From an uncultured Lachnospiraceae bacterium (GTDB taxonomy: Bacteria > Bacillota > Clostridia > Lachnospirales > Lachnospiraceae): a stretch of DNA of 20,691 nt. Within the stretch, counting starts at the first letter, position 1; each line of letters opens with the position of its first letter. Below are positions 7,103 to 14,771 of the stretch, piece after piece. A program made the position numbers and the translations under genes. Under the pieces are notes generated by a model. It was not told the origin of the DNA. It did no database searches and saw nothing but the letters and a program-made list of their open reading frames with translations. The stretch spans positions 1 to 20,691 of the forward strand of contig CAOJQZ010000040.1 of NCBI GenBank assembly GCA_948441955.1, read 5' to 3'.

Positions 7103-7948
7103 ATGCTTAAATTAGAACATGTTAAAAAGCAGTATAAGGGCTTCGGACTTGACTGTTCCCTGGAGTTAAAGAAGGGCTTTGTTACAGGTCTTGTGGGGAA
7201 GAACGGAGCGGGAAAAAGCACTACATTTAAAGCTATATTGGGACTGATCCATGTAGACAGCGGCGATATTCAGGTGTTCGGAAAGCATCCGAAGGAGCTC
7301 TCGCCTGGGGATAGGGAGAGAATGGGGGTAGTGCTGGCAGATGCAGGCTTCAGCGGCTATTTGACAGTAAATAATTTGATTCCTATGCTTGACGGGCTAT
7401 ATACAAAGTTCAAAAAAGAAGAATTTATACGGAAATGCAGTGGATTCGAGATTCCCCTGAATAAAAAGATCAAGGAATTTTCTACCGGAATGAAAAGGAA
7501 GCTTCAGGTCATTGCCGCCTTATCCCACGAGGCAGAGCTTTTGATTCTGGATGAGCCTACGGCAGGACTTGACGTGCTGGCGAGGGAGGAGCTTTTAGGT
7601 CTTCTTCGGGAATACATGGAAACAGAAGGGCGGGCAGTTCTTATAAGCTCTCATATATCCGGGGATTTAGAGGGCTTTTGCGATGACATTTATATGATTG
7701 ACGGCGGGAGGATTATCCTTCATGAGGAAACGGATGTGCTTCTCAGTGATTACGGACTCCTTAAGATGACAGATGAGCAGTACCATGTATTAGATAAGAG
7801 TTATATTCTGCGCCGTAAAAAGGAGGAATTCGGGTACAGCTGTCTGACGGACCAGAAGCAATTTTATCAGGAGAATTATCCTGAGCTGGTGATTGAGCGG
7901 GGAAGTATTGATGAGCTGATTATGATGATGATTCGAGGTGAAAAATAA
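7103..7948 (+). CDS. ABC transporter ATP-binding protein
   Basis: The nucleotide-binding subunit that powers the neighbouring permease. The start at 7103 (MLKLEHVKKQYKGFGLD, 281 residues) lies 9 nt after GGAGG (7089-7093). Walker A is GKNGAGKST (32-40), Walker B LLILDE (146-151), the D-loop follows as AGLD, and the switch histidine is in SSHIS (H184). The signature is FSTGM (126-130), an altered form of LSGGQ seen in this class of ABC-2 ATPases, and no clear Q-loop glutamine is visible in the GVVLADAGF region. The C-terminal 90 residues are a family-specific extension. It overlaps the permease gene by one base (TAATG), implying translational coupling. The substrate is unknown; homologous GntR-linked systems are tied to envelope stress or peptide antibiotics. 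Confidence 0.93.
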   Translation: MLKLEHVKKQYKGFGLDCSLELKKGFVTGLVGKNGAGKSTTFKAILGLIHVDSGDIQVFGKHPKELSPGDRERMGVVLADAGFSGYLTVNNLIPMLDGLYTKFKKEEFIRKCSGFEIPLNKKIKEFSTGMKRKLQVIAALSHEAELLILDEPTAGLDVLAREELLGLLREYMETEGRAVLISSHISGDLEGFCDDIYMIDGGRIILHEETDVLLSDYGLLKMTDEQYHVLDKSYILRRKKEEFGYSCLTDQKQFYQENYPELVIERGSIDELIMMMIRGEK

Positions 7949-8604
7949 TGAGGGCAATGTTAATGAAAGATGTAAATCTGCTGAAAGGGCAGAAGCAGTT
8001 TTTTGGCGCTTTATTTGTCATGATTATTCTATTTACAGTGATACAAAGTGATCCGACCTTTTCCATTACTTATACGACTCTTATGTTTGCTATTCTGACC
8101 ATGACAACGATGTCGTATGATGATTTTGAAAATGGCTTGTGCTATCTGCTGACACTTCCCGTAAGCCGAAGGGAATATGTTACGGAAAAATATGTATTCG
8201 GTCTGCTGTCAAGTTTCTGCGGATGTATCGCCGCTTCTGCTGTTACAGTGGCGGCAGGTTATATAAAGGGTATCAACTATCCCTGGCAGGAATGGACGGC
8301 GACGGTTATAAGCTGTACGCTTCTGCTGTCCCTTGCACTGGCGGTTACAATGCCGATTCAGCTAAAATTCGGCTCCGAAAAGAGCAGGATAGCTGTCTTT
8401 GGAGTAGTTGCCCTTGGAAGTCTGACTGTGTTTGTTATTGCTAAGTTTTGCGAAGCAGCCGGGATTGATATGAATGCAGTACTGGAAAGTGCGTTTGTTG
8501 AGAATTTGACAACAACTGCCTGGGGAATCTGTATTACAGGGGCAGTAGTATTAGCAGCATCCTGGCTGATTTCCGTACGGGTTTTAGAGAAAAGACAGTT
8601 TTAA
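7948..8604 (+). CDS. ABC-2 family transporter permease
   Basis: An integral membrane protein of 218 residues that forms the transport channel with the preceding ATPase. The N-terminus (MRAMLMKDVNLLKGQKQ) and the YDDFENGLCYLLTLPVSRREYVTEKY segment are characteristic of ABC2_membrane_2-type permeases. About six hydrophobic helices are visible, for example around residues 18-36, 40-54, 88-108, 118-136, 148-165 and 188-208. The start shares one base with the ATPase stop and has GAGGTG just before it. It is the last gene of the GntR operon and converges on the TetR gene, with only 7 nt between the two stop codons. Confidence 0.88.
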   Translation: MRAMLMKDVNLLKGQKQFFGALFVMIILFTVIQSDPTFSITYTTLMFAILTMTTMSYDDFENGLCYLLTLPVSRREYVTEKYVFGLLSSFCGCIAASAVTVAAGYIKGINYPWQEWTATVISCTLLLSLALAVTMPIQLKFGSEKSRIAVFGVVALGSLTVFVIAKFCEAAGIDMNAVLESAFVENLTTTAWGICITGAVVLAASWLISVRVLEKRQF

Positions 8605-8611
8605 ATTTGCC

Positions 8612-9211
8612 TTACTGTTCTCTGTGACTCTTTATAATCAACCGGACTGTGCGATACAAAAACGGCTTATATTCTTCAAAGGGCAGCGGCTCTCCGTAGA
8701 GAATGGAATTATACGCGGTAGAGCCGGCAAGCTCTACGATGGTAAAAAGCATGACATCAATATCGGCATAGCTGTGGCTGTCCTGTTTTACAAGCTCCAG
8801 AAACCTGTCATAAATGTCACTATCACTGTTTTCTCCTGTAATCAAAGTGGAGCGCAATGCGCCCATCACAAGATTCTTCGAAATAAAATTCAAAAGGGGT
8901 TTATTCTCCATCAATGCGTTAATCACATGATCAATAATGAAAATAAGCTGTTCCTCAAGGCCCTGTATACCGGTGTCGGCAAGAGCGCCGTCGGCATCGG
9001 CAAAAAGTCCCCGGGTCTTGTGGACTACAAGCTTGTTCTTAATATCGTATTTATCTTTGAAATAGAGATAGAAGGTGCCTTTTGCCACGCCCGCTTTTTC
9101 CACAATATCGGAGATAGCGGTGGAATTGATACCTTTTGTTGTAAAAAGCTCATAGGCAGTATTAAAAAGTGCTTCCTTCTTTTTCTTCTTATTCTCATCT
9201 ATTTTTCCCAT
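8612..9211 (-). CDS. TetR-family transcriptional regulator
   Basis: A repressor of 199 residues. The N-terminal helix-turn-helix (about 12-58) has the family pattern: ALFNTAYELFTTKGINSTAI, SDIVEKAGVAKGTFYLYFKDKYDI. The C-terminal 140 residues are the variable ligand-binding and dimerisation domain. Its gene is divergent from the MMPL transporter gene, with three copies of a TGACTA-A-TAGTCA palindrome in the 170-bp gap. This strongly suggests that it represses the transporter and perhaps itself. The start is chosen by GGAAGG about 9 nt upstream. A long plus-strand reading frame over the same stretch (8624-9241) is its shadow. The inducing ligand is unknown; hydrophobic compounds or lipids are a guess based on the transporter class. 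Confidence 0.93.
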   Translation of the reverse strand: MGKIDENKKKKKEALFNTAYELFTTKGINSTAISDIVEKAGVAKGTFYLYFKDKYDIKNKLVVHKTRGLFADADGALADTGIQGLEEQLIFIIDHVINALMENKPLLNFISKNLVMGALRSTLITGENSDSDIYDRFLELVKQDSHSYADIDVMLFTIVELAGSTAYNSILYGEPLPFEEYKPFLYRTVRLIIKSHREQ

Positions 9212-9234
9212 AGTTTTTTCCTTCCTTTCCTGTC

Positions 9235-9263
9235 ATTATAACTATATTTTTCAGTCTTAGCAA
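9235..9263 (-). promoter_or_regulatory. Promoter of the TetR gene
   Basis: On the minus strand, TTGCTA (plus-strand 9258-9263) and TATAAT (plus-strand 9235-9240) are separated by 17 bp, about 25 bp before the start codon. Operator copy 1 lies just upstream of the -35. Confidence 0.65.
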
Positions 9264-9278
9264 GCAAAATTATAAAAA

Positions 9279-9293
9279 ATGACTAAAAGTCAT
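9279..9293. promoter_or_regulatory. TetR operator copy 1
   Basis: ATGACTAAAAGTCAT is a palindrome with 6-bp arms. It lies 15 bp upstream of the TetR gene's -35 and 8 bp upstream of the MMPL promoter's -35, so it is placed to affect both. Confidence 0.75.
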
Positions 9294-9301
9294 AAATACT
9301 A

Positions 9302-9330
9302 TTGACTAATAGTCATTTTTGGTGTATAGT
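9302..9330 (+). promoter_or_regulatory. MMPL promoter with TetR operator copy 2 over the -35
   Basis: The -35 TTGACT (9302-9307) and -10 TATAGT (9325-9330) are 17 bp apart. The -35 is embedded in the perfect 13-bp palindrome TGACTAATAGTCA (9303-9315), the best copy of the three. Bound repressor would block polymerase directly. Confidence 0.82.
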
Positions 9331-9344
9331 GCATATTATGAGAA

Positions 9345-9359
9345 ATGACTAATGGTCAC
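9345..9359. promoter_or_regulatory. TetR operator copy 3
   Basis: ATGACTAATGGTCAC matches the 13-bp palindrome with one change (TGACTA-A-TGGTCA at 9346-9358). It lies about 15 bp after the -10 of the MMPL promoter, in the early transcribed leader, and about 23 bp before the start codon. Confidence 0.7.
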
Positions 9360-9381
9360 AAATGAAAGAGAGGCAAAGAAA

Positions 9382-11493
9382 ATGGTTAATTTTGGGAAAA
9401 GGGTTGTAAAGTACCGCGTGGCAATATTGATTGTCAGTATAATGCTTTTGATTCCCGCCGGGTGGGGGTATCTGCATACCAGAATCAATTATGATGTGCT
9501 TACCTATCTTCCGAAAAACATTGAGACAATGGAAGGACAGGATATTATGGTGGAGGATTTCGGGATAGGAGCTTTTTCCATGTTTGTTGTAGACGGAATG
9601 GAAAATAAAGATGTTGTGAAGCTGAAAAGCCAGATGGAGGAAGTGGAACATGTGGAAAAGGTGATCTGGTATGATTCGGTAATGGATATAACGGTACCGG
9701 AGAGCATGATTCCCGATAGATTTTATAAGGTATTTAACTCAGATACAGGAACTATGATGGCCGTGTTCTTTGACGATACCACGTCGGCGGACGGAACTCT
9801 TGACGCGGTAAAGGAAATCAGGCGTCTTGCAGACAGGCAGTGTTTTTTAAGAGGGATGTCAGGAATTGTGCTTGACACAAAGGAACTTTCTGAGAGAGAG
9901 ACACCGATTTATGTACTGATTGCGGTGCTGCTTTCCACATTTGTGCTGGGGCTCACGATGGATTCCTTCTTTATTCCGATTTTGTTTCTTCTAAGTATTG
10001 GAATGGCTATTGTGTACAATCTGGGAAGCAATGTATTTATGGGACAGATTTCCTATATTACAAAGGCGCTTGCAGCGGTGCTTCAGCTTGGAGTTACAAT
10101 GGATTATTCCATCTTCCTGATGCACAGCTATGAGGAGCAGCAAAGGAGATTTGAGGGCGATAAGAAGCGGGCAATGGCACATGCCATATCCCAGACCTTT
10201 TCCTCTGTGATTGGAAGCTCTGTTACAACGGTTGCCGGATTTATCGCCCTTTGCTTTATGAGCTTTACCCTGGGGCTGGATATTGGAATCGTTATGGCTA
10301 AGGGTGTTATTTTCGGTGTAGCTGCCTGTGTAACGATTTTGCCGTCTATGATATTATGCTGCGATAAACTGATAGAGAAGACGAGGCATAAGCCGCTGCT
10401 TCCTGATATCGGAAGGATTTCCAATAAGGTTACGAAATATTACCGGGTGTATGCCCTCATCTTCCTTGTGCTTCTGGCACCGGCAGTATATGGAAATAAT
10501 CATACGGGTGTATATTATAAGCTGGATGATTCCCTGCCGGGGAACCTTCCGAGTATTGAGGCAAATGCAAAGCTGAATAAAGACTATAACATGAATACTA
10601 CCCATGTTCTTCTGATGAAAAGCGGCGTATCTTCTGCTGATGTCAGCCGGATGATAAAAAAGATTGAGAAGGTGGACGGAGTAAAATGGGCACTGGGACT
10701 GAATTCTGTTGTAGGGCCCGGAGTTCCCTTAGATATGTTTCCGGAGTCGGCAGTAGGAATGCTGAAAACGGAGAATTACCAGATGGTTATGATTAACTCA
10801 GAGTATGAGGTGGCCACAAATAAGGTAAATGAGCAGATTGACAGGATAAATGAAATTACTGACCAGTATGATAAGGATGCCATGCTGGTAGGCGAGGCGC
10901 CGCTTACAAAGGATCTGATTGATATTACGGATACAGATTTCCGTACTGTCAGTATCGTTTCCATTGGAATAATATTTATCATTATCCTGATTTTATTTGG
11001 TTCCGTTACCCTTCCGGTTATTCTGGTGGGAATTATAGAGTTTGCCATATTTGTAAACATGGGAATTCCTTACTATATGGGAACAAAGCTGCCCTTTGTG
11101 GCATCTATTGTAATCGGAACGATTCAGCTTGGGGCGACAGTAGACTATGCCATTCTTATGACTACACGGTATAAGCGGGAGAGAAGCAGGGGGGCAGGAA
11201 AATGTCAGGCCATTACAACCGCTCACAAAGCATCTGCCCAGTCGGTAATTGTAAGCGCTCTAAGCTTCTTTGCAGCGACCATCGGAGTTGGATTTTATTC
11301 TAATATAGATATGATAAGCTCCTTATGTATTTTGATGGCAAGGGGCGCGATAATCAGTATGCTTGTAGTCGTATTTGTTTTACCGTCCATGTTTATGATA
11401 TTCGACAGAGTGATTGTAAGGACAAGTAAAGACTTCCTGCCGAAGAAGGCGAGGGTCCGGAAAATAGATTTGAAAAATAAATCTGTAATATGA
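9382..11493 (+). CDS. MMPL/RND-superfamily membrane transporter
   Basis: A proton-driven exporter of the hydrophobe/amphiphile class, 703 residues. The start at 9382 is supported by AGAGAGG (9367-9373); an in-frame ATG at 9352 lies inside operator copy 3. The fold is the duplicated RND plan: one membrane helix (about 12-30), an extracellular loop (about 31-175), a helix cluster (about 176-325), a second lone helix (about 355-370), a second loop (about 371-520) and a second cluster (about 521-678). Each cluster has the motif with a buried acid, GVTMDYSIFL (D241) and GATVDYAILM (D588), as expected for proton relay. The extracellular loops are short compared with full RND pumps. The heptad-repeat protein follows after 41 nt. 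The substrate is not evident; relatives move lipids or lipophilic toxins. Confidence 0.93.
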   Translation: MVNFGKRVVKYRVAILIVSIMLLIPAGWGYLHTRINYDVLTYLPKNIETMEGQDIMVEDFGIGAFSMFVVDGMENKDVVKLKSQMEEVEHVEKVIWYDSVMDITVPESMIPDRFYKVFNSDTGTMMAVFFDDTTSADGTLDAVKEIRRLADRQCFLRGMSGIVLDTKELSERETPIYVLIAVLLSTFVLGLTMDSFFIPILFLLSIGMAIVYNLGSNVFMGQISYITKALAAVLQLGVTMDYSIFLMHSYEEQQRRFEGDKKRAMAHAISQTFSSVIGSSVTTVAGFIALCFMSFTLGLDIGIVMAKGVIFGVAACVTILPSMILCCDKLIEKTRHKPLLPDIGRISNKVTKYYRVYALIFLVLLAPAVYGNNHTGVYYKLDDSLPGNLPSIEANAKLNKDYNMNTTHVLLMKSGVSSADVSRMIKKIEKVDGVKWALGLNSVVGPGVPLDMFPESAVGMLKTENYQMVMINSEYEVATNKVNEQIDRINEITDQYDKDAMLVGEAPLTKDLIDITDTDFRTVSIVSIGIIFIIILILFGSVTLPVILVGIIEFAIFVNMGIPYYMGTKLPFVASIVIGTIQLGATVDYAILMTTRYKRERSRGAGKCQAITTAHKASAQSVIVSALSFFAATIGVGFYSNIDMISSLCILMARGAIISMLVVVFVLPSMFMIFDRVIVRTSKDFLPKKARVRKIDLKNKSVI

Positions 11494-11534
11494 AAGTAGC
11501 AGATTGTATTGAAAAATAGAAAGGAAGGTATATT

Positions 11535-13559
11535 ATGAAAAATCAGATTGTAAAAAGAATGCTGGCAGGTTCTATGGCAGTGGCTGTAGGTGCAGGATGT
11601 GCGGGAGCTTATGCGTACCATAATGAGAACACAGAGATCACAGTTTATGCCGAGGAGGATAAGGAGGAATTAAAAGAGGAGGCCTTGGAGGTTCTTTCAG
11701 ACAGCAATGTCAAAGAAACAGAGGAATTCTTTAAAGAGGAGGCTGTCTATGTAATGGCAGACGCTTCCGGAAAAGCAGAAAAGACAACCGTTACAGAATG
11801 GCTTAAAAATGCGGGAAATGGAGAGGTTTCTGATAAGTCAGAGCTCCAGAATATTGAAAATATTAAAGGCGAGGAGGAATTTACAAAGGGAAATGCCGGG
11901 GAGCTTACCTGGAGGTCAGAGGGTGAGGACATCTATTATCAGGGAACAACTGATAAAGAGCTGCCGGTAGAGGTTAAGGTTTCCTATAAGCTTGACGGGA
12001 AGGAAATCACGGCTGGGGATTTAAAGGGCAGGACCGGCAGAGTAGAGATTCGTCTGGACTATGTGAATAAGTCAAAGGAGAAGGTTTCTGTAAACGGTGA
12101 GGAGACAGAAATGTATACACCGTTTACCATGGTGACAGCGCTCATGCTGCCTACAGAGGAATATAAAAATGTAAAGGTGGATAACGGAAAAATTGTATCA
12201 GACGCAGACAGGGATATTGTGGTAGGCTTGGCATTTCCGGGACTTAAAGAAAATTTACGGCTTCAGGATGTGGATGTAGATATACCGGAAAGTGTCACCA
12301 TTACGGCGGACGTAAAAAATGCAAGCATAGGGCCGGCTATGACGGTGGCTTCCGCGGATGTGATTGATAAGTTGGGATTTGACAAGGTCAATGATTTCGA
12401 AAGCTTTGAGGAGTCCATTGATGAGCTTGACAATGCAGCCCTTAAGCTGACAGACGGCTCCAGGGAAGCAGCGGACGGTTCCCAGACACTAGCAGATGGA
12501 GTGCATACATTGAATGAGAAGAGTTCGGAGCTGGCTGCAGGTGTAAATACACTGGCAGACGGGGTGAATGAATACACAGGCGGAGTGGGAAGCCTTGCGG
12601 CTGGAAGTGCAGAGCTTCTTGAGGGAGCAGGAAGCGTCAATACCGGCGCCCAGGACCTTCATGCCGGAATCGGCGGTGCATATGCCGGCGCCCAGAACCT
12701 TCAGAACGGTCTTTTGACGGCAGAACAGGGCGTATCCCAAGCCCTGACAGAGATATCAGGAGGTCTGGGAGGTCTGAATGATGCCCTGGACGGCGCCATT
12801 GCTTCTCTTGGAGGAAGTACGGCTTTAGTGACTGCGGAAGTTGTTCCTACAGCGTCGGAAGATACAATCATTGCAAATGCTATGGCGTATGTTCCAGAGG
12901 GTTTAACAGAGGATCAGGCGGCAGCGGTAAGAAGCGCCATTGGGGCGGCAGTTCAGGAGGCAAACAGGAATCAGGAGGCGGTTGTTGACCAGAAGGCAGC
13001 CCCCAATCAGGGAGCGCTGGCTTATCTCAATGGTGCAAAACAAGGGATTCTGCAGATGCAGACTTCCATACAGGAAAAGGCACCGGCGTTTACAGAAGGA
13101 TTTGCACAGTTAAACGGCGGCGCTAAGGATCTTACAGAGGGACTTGGAGTTCTTTCGGACGGAAGTGCACAGCTTGCCTCCGGCACGGAGAGCCTGACAG
13201 GAGGGGCACAGGCCCTTGCAGACGGAGCGGCGGCGCTAAATGCTTCCAGCAGTCTCCTTACCTCCGGCGCGTCAAGGCTTCAGGAGGGAGGCATGCAGCT
13301 TATCTCCGGAACAGGACAACTTGCAGACGGAGCGAATACGTTGGCAGCAGGAAACCGAACTCTTGCAGACGGTATGTCGGAATTTAAGACATCGGGTATT
13401 GATAAGCTTACAGAGTTATTTAACGGGGACATCAAGAGTTTGACTGCAAGACTTGACGCTATGAGCGGGCTTGGAGAAAATTATGTATCCTTTGGGGGAA
13501 TTAAGGACGGCACAAAGGGAAGCACGAAGTTTATTATTGAGACAAAAGGGGCAGAATAG
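11535..13559 (+). CDS. Exported protein with XXXLXXG heptad repeats, likely partner of the MMPL transporter
   Basis: 674 residues of unknown function. A positively charged start and hydrophobic stretch (about 9-28) make a signal peptide or N-terminal anchor; a cleavage after VYA (39) is plausible, and the GAGC at 19-22 is a poor lipobox. Residues about 75-270 form a globular beta-rich domain. Two blocks of seven-residue LADG/LASG/LAAG repeats follow (about 301-395 and 520-615), of the type seen in YhgE/Pip-like proteins, separated by a 120-residue segment without the repeat. The C-terminus (YVSFGGIKDGTKGSTKFIIET) has no membrane helix, unlike YhgE. It starts 41 nt after the transporter with AGGAAGG before it, so it shares the TetR-controlled promoter. 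A long extracytoplasmic coiled or helical rod assisting export is inference. Confidence 0.85.
   Translation: MKNQIVKRMLAGSMAVAVGAGCAGAYAYHNENTEITVYAEEDKEELKEEALEVLSDSNVKETEEFFKEEAVYVMADASGKAEKTTVTEWLKNAGNGEVSDKSELQNIENIKGEEEFTKGNAGELTWRSEGEDIYYQGTTDKELPVEVKVSYKLDGKEITAGDLKGRTGRVEIRLDYVNKSKEKVSVNGEETEMYTPFTMVTALMLPTEEYKNVKVDNGKIVSDADRDIVVGLAFPGLKENLRLQDVDVDIPESVTITADVKNASIGPAMTVASADVIDKLGFDKVNDFESFEESIDELDNAALKLTDGSREAADGSQTLADGVHTLNEKSSELAAGVNTLADGVNEYTGGVGSLAAGSAELLEGAGSVNTGAQDLHAGIGGAYAGAQNLQNGLLTAEQGVSQALTEISGGLGGLNDALDGAIASLGGSTALVTAEVVPTASEDTIIANAMAYVPEGLTEDQAAAVRSAIGAAVQEANRNQEAVVDQKAAPNQGALAYLNGAKQGILQMQTSIQEKAPAFTEGFAQLNGGAKDLTEGLGVLSDGSAQLASGTESLTGGAQALADGAAALNASSSLLTSGASRLQEGGMQLISGTGQLADGANTLAAGNRTLADGMSEFKTSGIDKLTELFNGDIKSLTARLDAMSGLGENYVSFGGIKDGTKGSTKFIIETKGAE
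12435..13380 (+). repeat. Degenerate 21-bp coding repeats (heptad LADG units)
   Basis: Units such as CTGGCAGACGG and CTTGCAGACGGAGCG recur through two stretches (about 12435-12720 and 13090-13380). They encode the seven-residue XXXLXXG pattern. The copies vary in sequence, so the repeat is maintained at protein level and is not a recent DNA tandem array. Confidence 0.75.
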
Positions 13560-13581
13560 ACGAGGGTATATTTAATTGTTA

Positions 13582-13610
13582 TTGAAATAATAGTATTGTA
13601 ATGTTAAAAT
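13582..13610 (+). promoter_or_regulatory. Promoter of the cupin-methyltransferase-hslO-nadE operon
   Basis: TTGAAA (13582-13587) and TAAAAT (13605-13610) are separated by 17 bp, 35 bp before the cupin start codon. The region is A/T-rich. I see no hairpin with a T-run between 13560 and the promoter, so readthrough from the previous gene is possible. Confidence 0.7.
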
Positions 13611-13644
13611 TTTAGAAAGAAACAAAAAGAAAGGAAAATATATT

Positions 13645-13974
13645 ATGGCTGGATATAAAAACATTGAAAAAGAGCGGGTTTTAGAGCTAAGGACTCAGGT
13701 TGCCTACCAGGAGGGACAGGTAGTAAGCAAGACCCTTGTTCAAAACCAGGCAGTCAGCGTTACCCTGTTTGCCTTTGAGAAGGATGAGGAAATCAGTACC
13801 CACGAGTCCGGCGGGGATGCGATGGTGACCGTACTTGAAGGGAAAGGAAAGTTTACCATTGACGGAGCGGAGTACATTCTTGAAGCAGGACAGAGCATTA
13901 TTATGTCGGCGAGAAAGCCTCATGCAGTTTATGGGCAGGAGCGGTTTAAGATGCTTCTGATGGTGGTGTTTTAA
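13645..13974 (+). CDS. Small single-domain cupin protein
   Basis: 109 residues folding as one cupin_2 barrel. Motif 1 appears as STHESGGDAMVTVLEGKGKF and motif 2 as EAGQSIIMSARKPHAVYG. The usual metal ligands are partly present: a histidine in THES, a second position taken by D or E, and the histidine in KPHAV. Such small cupins can be metal-binding enzymes or sensors; I cannot assign a reaction. The start at 13645 is preceded by AAGGAAAA. It is the first gene of a tight operon, 23 nt ahead of the methyltransferase. Confidence 0.85.
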   Translation: MAGYKNIEKERVLELRTQVAYQEGQVVSKTLVQNQAVSVTLFAFEKDEEISTHESGGDAMVTVLEGKGKFTIDGAEYILEAGQSIIMSARKPHAVYGQERFKMLLMVVF

Positions 13975-13997
13975 TGTTTTAATAAGGGAGGAGGGTC

Positions 13998-14771
13998 ATG
14001 GAGGCATATACAGGTTTTGCGGAGGTGTATGACATTTTCATGGATGATGTTCCGTATAAGGAGTGGGCCGCTTATCTTCGTGAGCTTCTTGCGGAATCCG
14101 GCATAGAGGACGGACTTGTGCTGGAGCTTGGATGCGGGACAGGGAATCTTACGGAATGTATGGCGGAATACGGATATGATATGATAGGCGCGGACAGCTC
14201 CGGAGAAATGCTGGAGCTGGCCATGAGAAAAAAAGAAAAAAGCGGACATGATATTCTCTATCTCCTTCAGGATATGCGTAAGTTTGAGCTGTACGGAACG
14301 GTGCGGGCAGTGGTTAGCGTCTGTGATTGTGTGAATTATATTTTGGAAGAGGAGGGGCTTACAGAGGTTTTCCGTCTGGTGAATAATTATCTGGATCCGG
14401 GCGGGCTCTTTCTTTTTGATTTTAATACGGAATATAAATACCGGGATATACTTGGGGAGCAGGTAATTGCCGAGGATCGGGAGGACGCAAGCTTTATCTG
14501 GGATAATTACTATGATGAGGATGAGAAAATCAATGAGTATGAGCTGACGCTTTTTGTCCGGGAGGATATTAGGAAGGGGTTATACCGGAAATATAAGGAG
14601 ACCCATCTTCAGAAGGCATACACACTGGAGAGGATGAAAGAGTTAGTCGACCGTTCCGGACTCATATACGTGACGGCCTATGACGCGTATACAAGAGAGC
14701 CGCCTACAGACGCCAGTGAGAGGATACTTGTGGCTGCAAAAGAGCATGGGAAAGGAATTGTGAATTTATGA
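13998..14771 (+). CDS. SAM-dependent class I methyltransferase
   Basis: A cytoplasmic methyltransferase of 257 residues. Motif I is VLELGCGTGN (41-50), the acidic residue at the end of strand 2 is in GADSSGEML (D66), and motif II-like acidic and aromatic residues follow (LLQDMRKFEL, VSVCDCVNYI). The N-terminus (YTGFAEVYDIFMDDVPYKEW) is typical of the small-molecule Methyltransf_25 type. The substrate is not evident. AGGGAGGAGGG directly precedes the start. Its TGA overlaps the hslO ATG (ATGA, 14768-14771), so the two are translationally coupled, a gene pairing I recall as common in Clostridia. Confidence 0.9.
   Translation: MEAYTGFAEVYDIFMDDVPYKEWAAYLRELLAESGIEDGLVLELGCGTGNLTECMAEYGYDMIGADSSGEMLELAMRKKEKSGHDILYLLQDMRKFELYGTVRAVVSVCDCVNYILEEEGLTEVFRLVNNYLDPGGLFLFDFNTEYKYRDILGEQVIAEDREDASFIWDNYYDEDEKINEYELTLFVREDIRKGLYRKYKETHLQKAYTLERMKELVDRSGLIYVTAYDAYTREPPTDASERILVAAKEHGKGIVNL

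Noticed and set aside
8624..9241. 205-residue plus-strand reading frame over the TetR gene
   Set aside because: The opposite strand encodes a clear TetR HTH protein with its own ribosome binding site and promoter; this frame is its shadow.
12435..13380. A CRISPR array or minisatellite in the repeated DNA of the heptad protein
   Set aside because: Units are 21 bp, degenerate, in frame and without spacers; the repetition is explained by the XXXLXXG protein pattern.
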